Shown here: in pieces, positions 31,101 through 32,790 of the stretch
How positions within the stretch are numbered: position 1 is the first letter of the stretch
How the letters are laid out: every line of letters starts with the position of its first letter
DNA from: Daphnia carinata
Lineage: Eukaryota > Arthropoda > Branchiopoda > Diplostraca > Daphniidae
DNA: 32,790 nucleotides
Assembly (NCBI RefSeq): GCF_022539665.2
Contig: NW_026712471.1
Coordinates: 1 to 32,790, forward strand
Direction of reading: 5' to 3'
The notes under the pieces: generated by a model
The model's database searches: none
Seen by the model: the letters and a program-made list of their open reading frames with translations, nothing else
Told to the model about the DNA's origin: nothing
Program-made: the position numbers and the translations under genes

Positions 31101-32790
31101 GTATCAAATATATCTGTATTCAATGTGAATATAGTGTGATACAGTGAGTTTCAATATCTACATTCAAACAGCATCAAATATACGTGTATTCAATGTGAAT
31201 ATAGTGTGATAGAATCAGTTTCATGATCTTCATTCAAACAGTATCAAATATATCTGTATTCAATGTGAATATAGTGTGATACAGTGAGTTTCAATATCTA
31301 CATTCAATCAGCATCAAATAAACGTATATTCAATGTGAATATAGTGTGATACAATGAGTTTCAATATCTACATTCAAACAGCATCAAATATGCGTGTATT
31401 CAATGTGAATATAGTGTGATACAATGAGTTTCAATATCTACATTCAAACAGCATCAAATATACGTGTATTCAATGTGAATATAGTGTATACAGTGAGTTT
31501 CAATATCTACATTCAAACAGCATCAAATATACGTGTATTCAATGTGAATATAGTGTGATACAGTGAGTTTCAATATCTACATTCAAACAGCATCAAATAT
31601 ACGTGTATTCAATGTGAATATAGTGTGATACAGTGAGTTTCAATATCTACATTCAAACAGCATCAAATATACGTGTATTCAATGTGAATATAGTGTGATA
31701 CAGTGAGTTTCAATATCTACATTCAAACAGTATCAAATATACGTGTATTCAATGTGAATATAGTGTGATACAGTGAGTTTCAATATCTACATTCAAACAG
31801 CATCAAATATACGTGTATTCAATGTGAATATAGTGTGATACAGTGAGTTTCAATATCTACATTCAAACAGCATCAAATATACGTGTATTCAATGTGAATA
31901 TAGTGTGATACAGTGAGTTTCAATATCTACATTCAAACAGCATCAAATATACGTGTATTCAATGTGAATATAGTGTGATACAGTGAGTTTCAATATCTGT
32001 ATTCAAACAGCATCAAATATACGTGTATTCAATGTGAATATAGTGTTATAGAATCAGTTTCATGATGTACATTCAAACAGTATCAAATATACGTGTATTC
32101 AATGTGAATATAGTGTGATACAGTGAGTTTCAATATCTACATTCAAACAGCATCAAATATACGTGTATTCAATGTGAATATAGTGTGATACAGTGAGTTT
32201 CAATATCTACATTCAAACAGCATCAAATATACGTGTATTCAATGTGAATATAGTGTGATACAGTGAGTTTCAATATCTACATTCAAACAGCATCAAATAT
32301 ACGTGTATTCAATGTGAATATAGTGTTATAGAATCAGTTTCATGATGTACATTCAAACAGCATCAAATATACGTGTATTCAATGTGAATATAGTGTGATA
32401 CATTAAGTCTCAATATCTACATTCAAACAGCACCAAATATACGTGTATTCAATGTGAATATAGTGTGATACAGTGAGTTTCAATATCTACTTTAAAATAG
32501 TATCCAAAATACGTGTATTCAATGTGAATATAGTGTGATAGAATCAGTTTCATTTACATGATGTACCTTCAAACAGTATCAAATATATCTGTATTCAATG
32601 TGAATATAGTGTGATACAGTGAGTTTTAATATCTACATTCAAACAGCACCAAATATACGTGTATTCAATGTGAATATAGTGTTATACAGTGAGTTTCAAT
32701 ATCTGTATTCAAACAGCATCAAATATGCGTGTATTCAATGTGAATATATGTTATATAATCAGTTTCATGATGTACATTAAACAGTATCAA
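28101..32790 (-). repeat. 70-bp satellite array, right arm distal block (about 67 copies)
   Basis: Continues the 17041-21702 array after the nested element, in phase once the TA duplication is removed. Type B units dominate. Type A units (GTTATAGAATCAG, mostly linked to CATGATGTAC and CAGTATC) recur at spacings of whole units, notably 4 then 3 units apart in three places (from about 28198, 30579 and 32045). Local variants include CTGTATTCAAACAGC and CATTATCAAATAT. Some units near 29890-29940 and 32400-32560 are more diverged. The array is open at the window end. Confidence 0.98.

Overview
The window is eukaryotic, almost certainly from a metazoan invertebrate and most likely an arthropod (a small crustacean such as Daphnia would fit). 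The reasons are compact GT-AG introns of about 60-85 nt, a recognisable animal transportin-1 exon, a DUF4806 gene and a KDZ-superfamily transposase. There are no bacterial operons, rRNA genes or CRISPR arrays. Species assignment is inference.

Layout. (1) 1-10308: about 147 tandem copies of a 70-bp AT-rich satellite in one orientation. (2) 10309-17040: a 6.7-kb single-copy core with imperfect terminal inverted repeats (TIRs) of about 130-150 bp. The core holds a decayed KDZ (Kyakuja-Dileera-Zisupton) transposase on the minus strand, an unrecognised seven-exon gene on the plus strand next to the left TIR, and a minus-strand gene built of tandemly duplicated ~37-codon exons. (3) 17041-21702: about 66 copies of the same satellite in the opposite orientation. 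(4) 21703-28100: a second, nested DNA transposon with 13-bp TIRs beginning CCCACATAGC, subterminal GGAYRTCC motifs and a perfect TA target-site duplication made of satellite sequence. It carries a seven-exon DUF4806 gene that reads open throughout, a SINE-like element, local repeats, and adjacent fragments of two host genes (transportin-1 and a tentative RFX5/7-like tail) that still have introns. (5) 28101-32790: the satellite again, about 67 copies, in the same orientation as (3).

Central idea. The 70-bp array changes orientation exactly at the KDZ core, and both arms meet the core at the same position of the satellite unit. Simple insertion into a pre-existing array would give arms in the same orientation, as is seen for the second element. 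The likeliest reading is that the satellite is the outer part of the KDZ TIRs, expanded into arrays. The window would then be the inside of a giant foldback-like KDZ element (left arm at least 10.3 kb, right arm at least 9.3 kb of satellite), into which the TA-flanked gene-capturing element later jumped. Both outer ends lie outside the window.

Function. The KDZ transposase lacks its N-terminal half and has frame breaks, so this copy cannot mobilise itself. The two core TIRs carry the same ordered set of promoter-like motifs (CRE-like, CCAAT, CACGTG, GCCATTTTG) facing inward to the first exon of each outer gene. The nested element encodes no transposase that I recognise; its only intact-looking gene is the DUF4806 protein. 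Exon structures were assembled by eye from splice sites and reading phase and are predictions.
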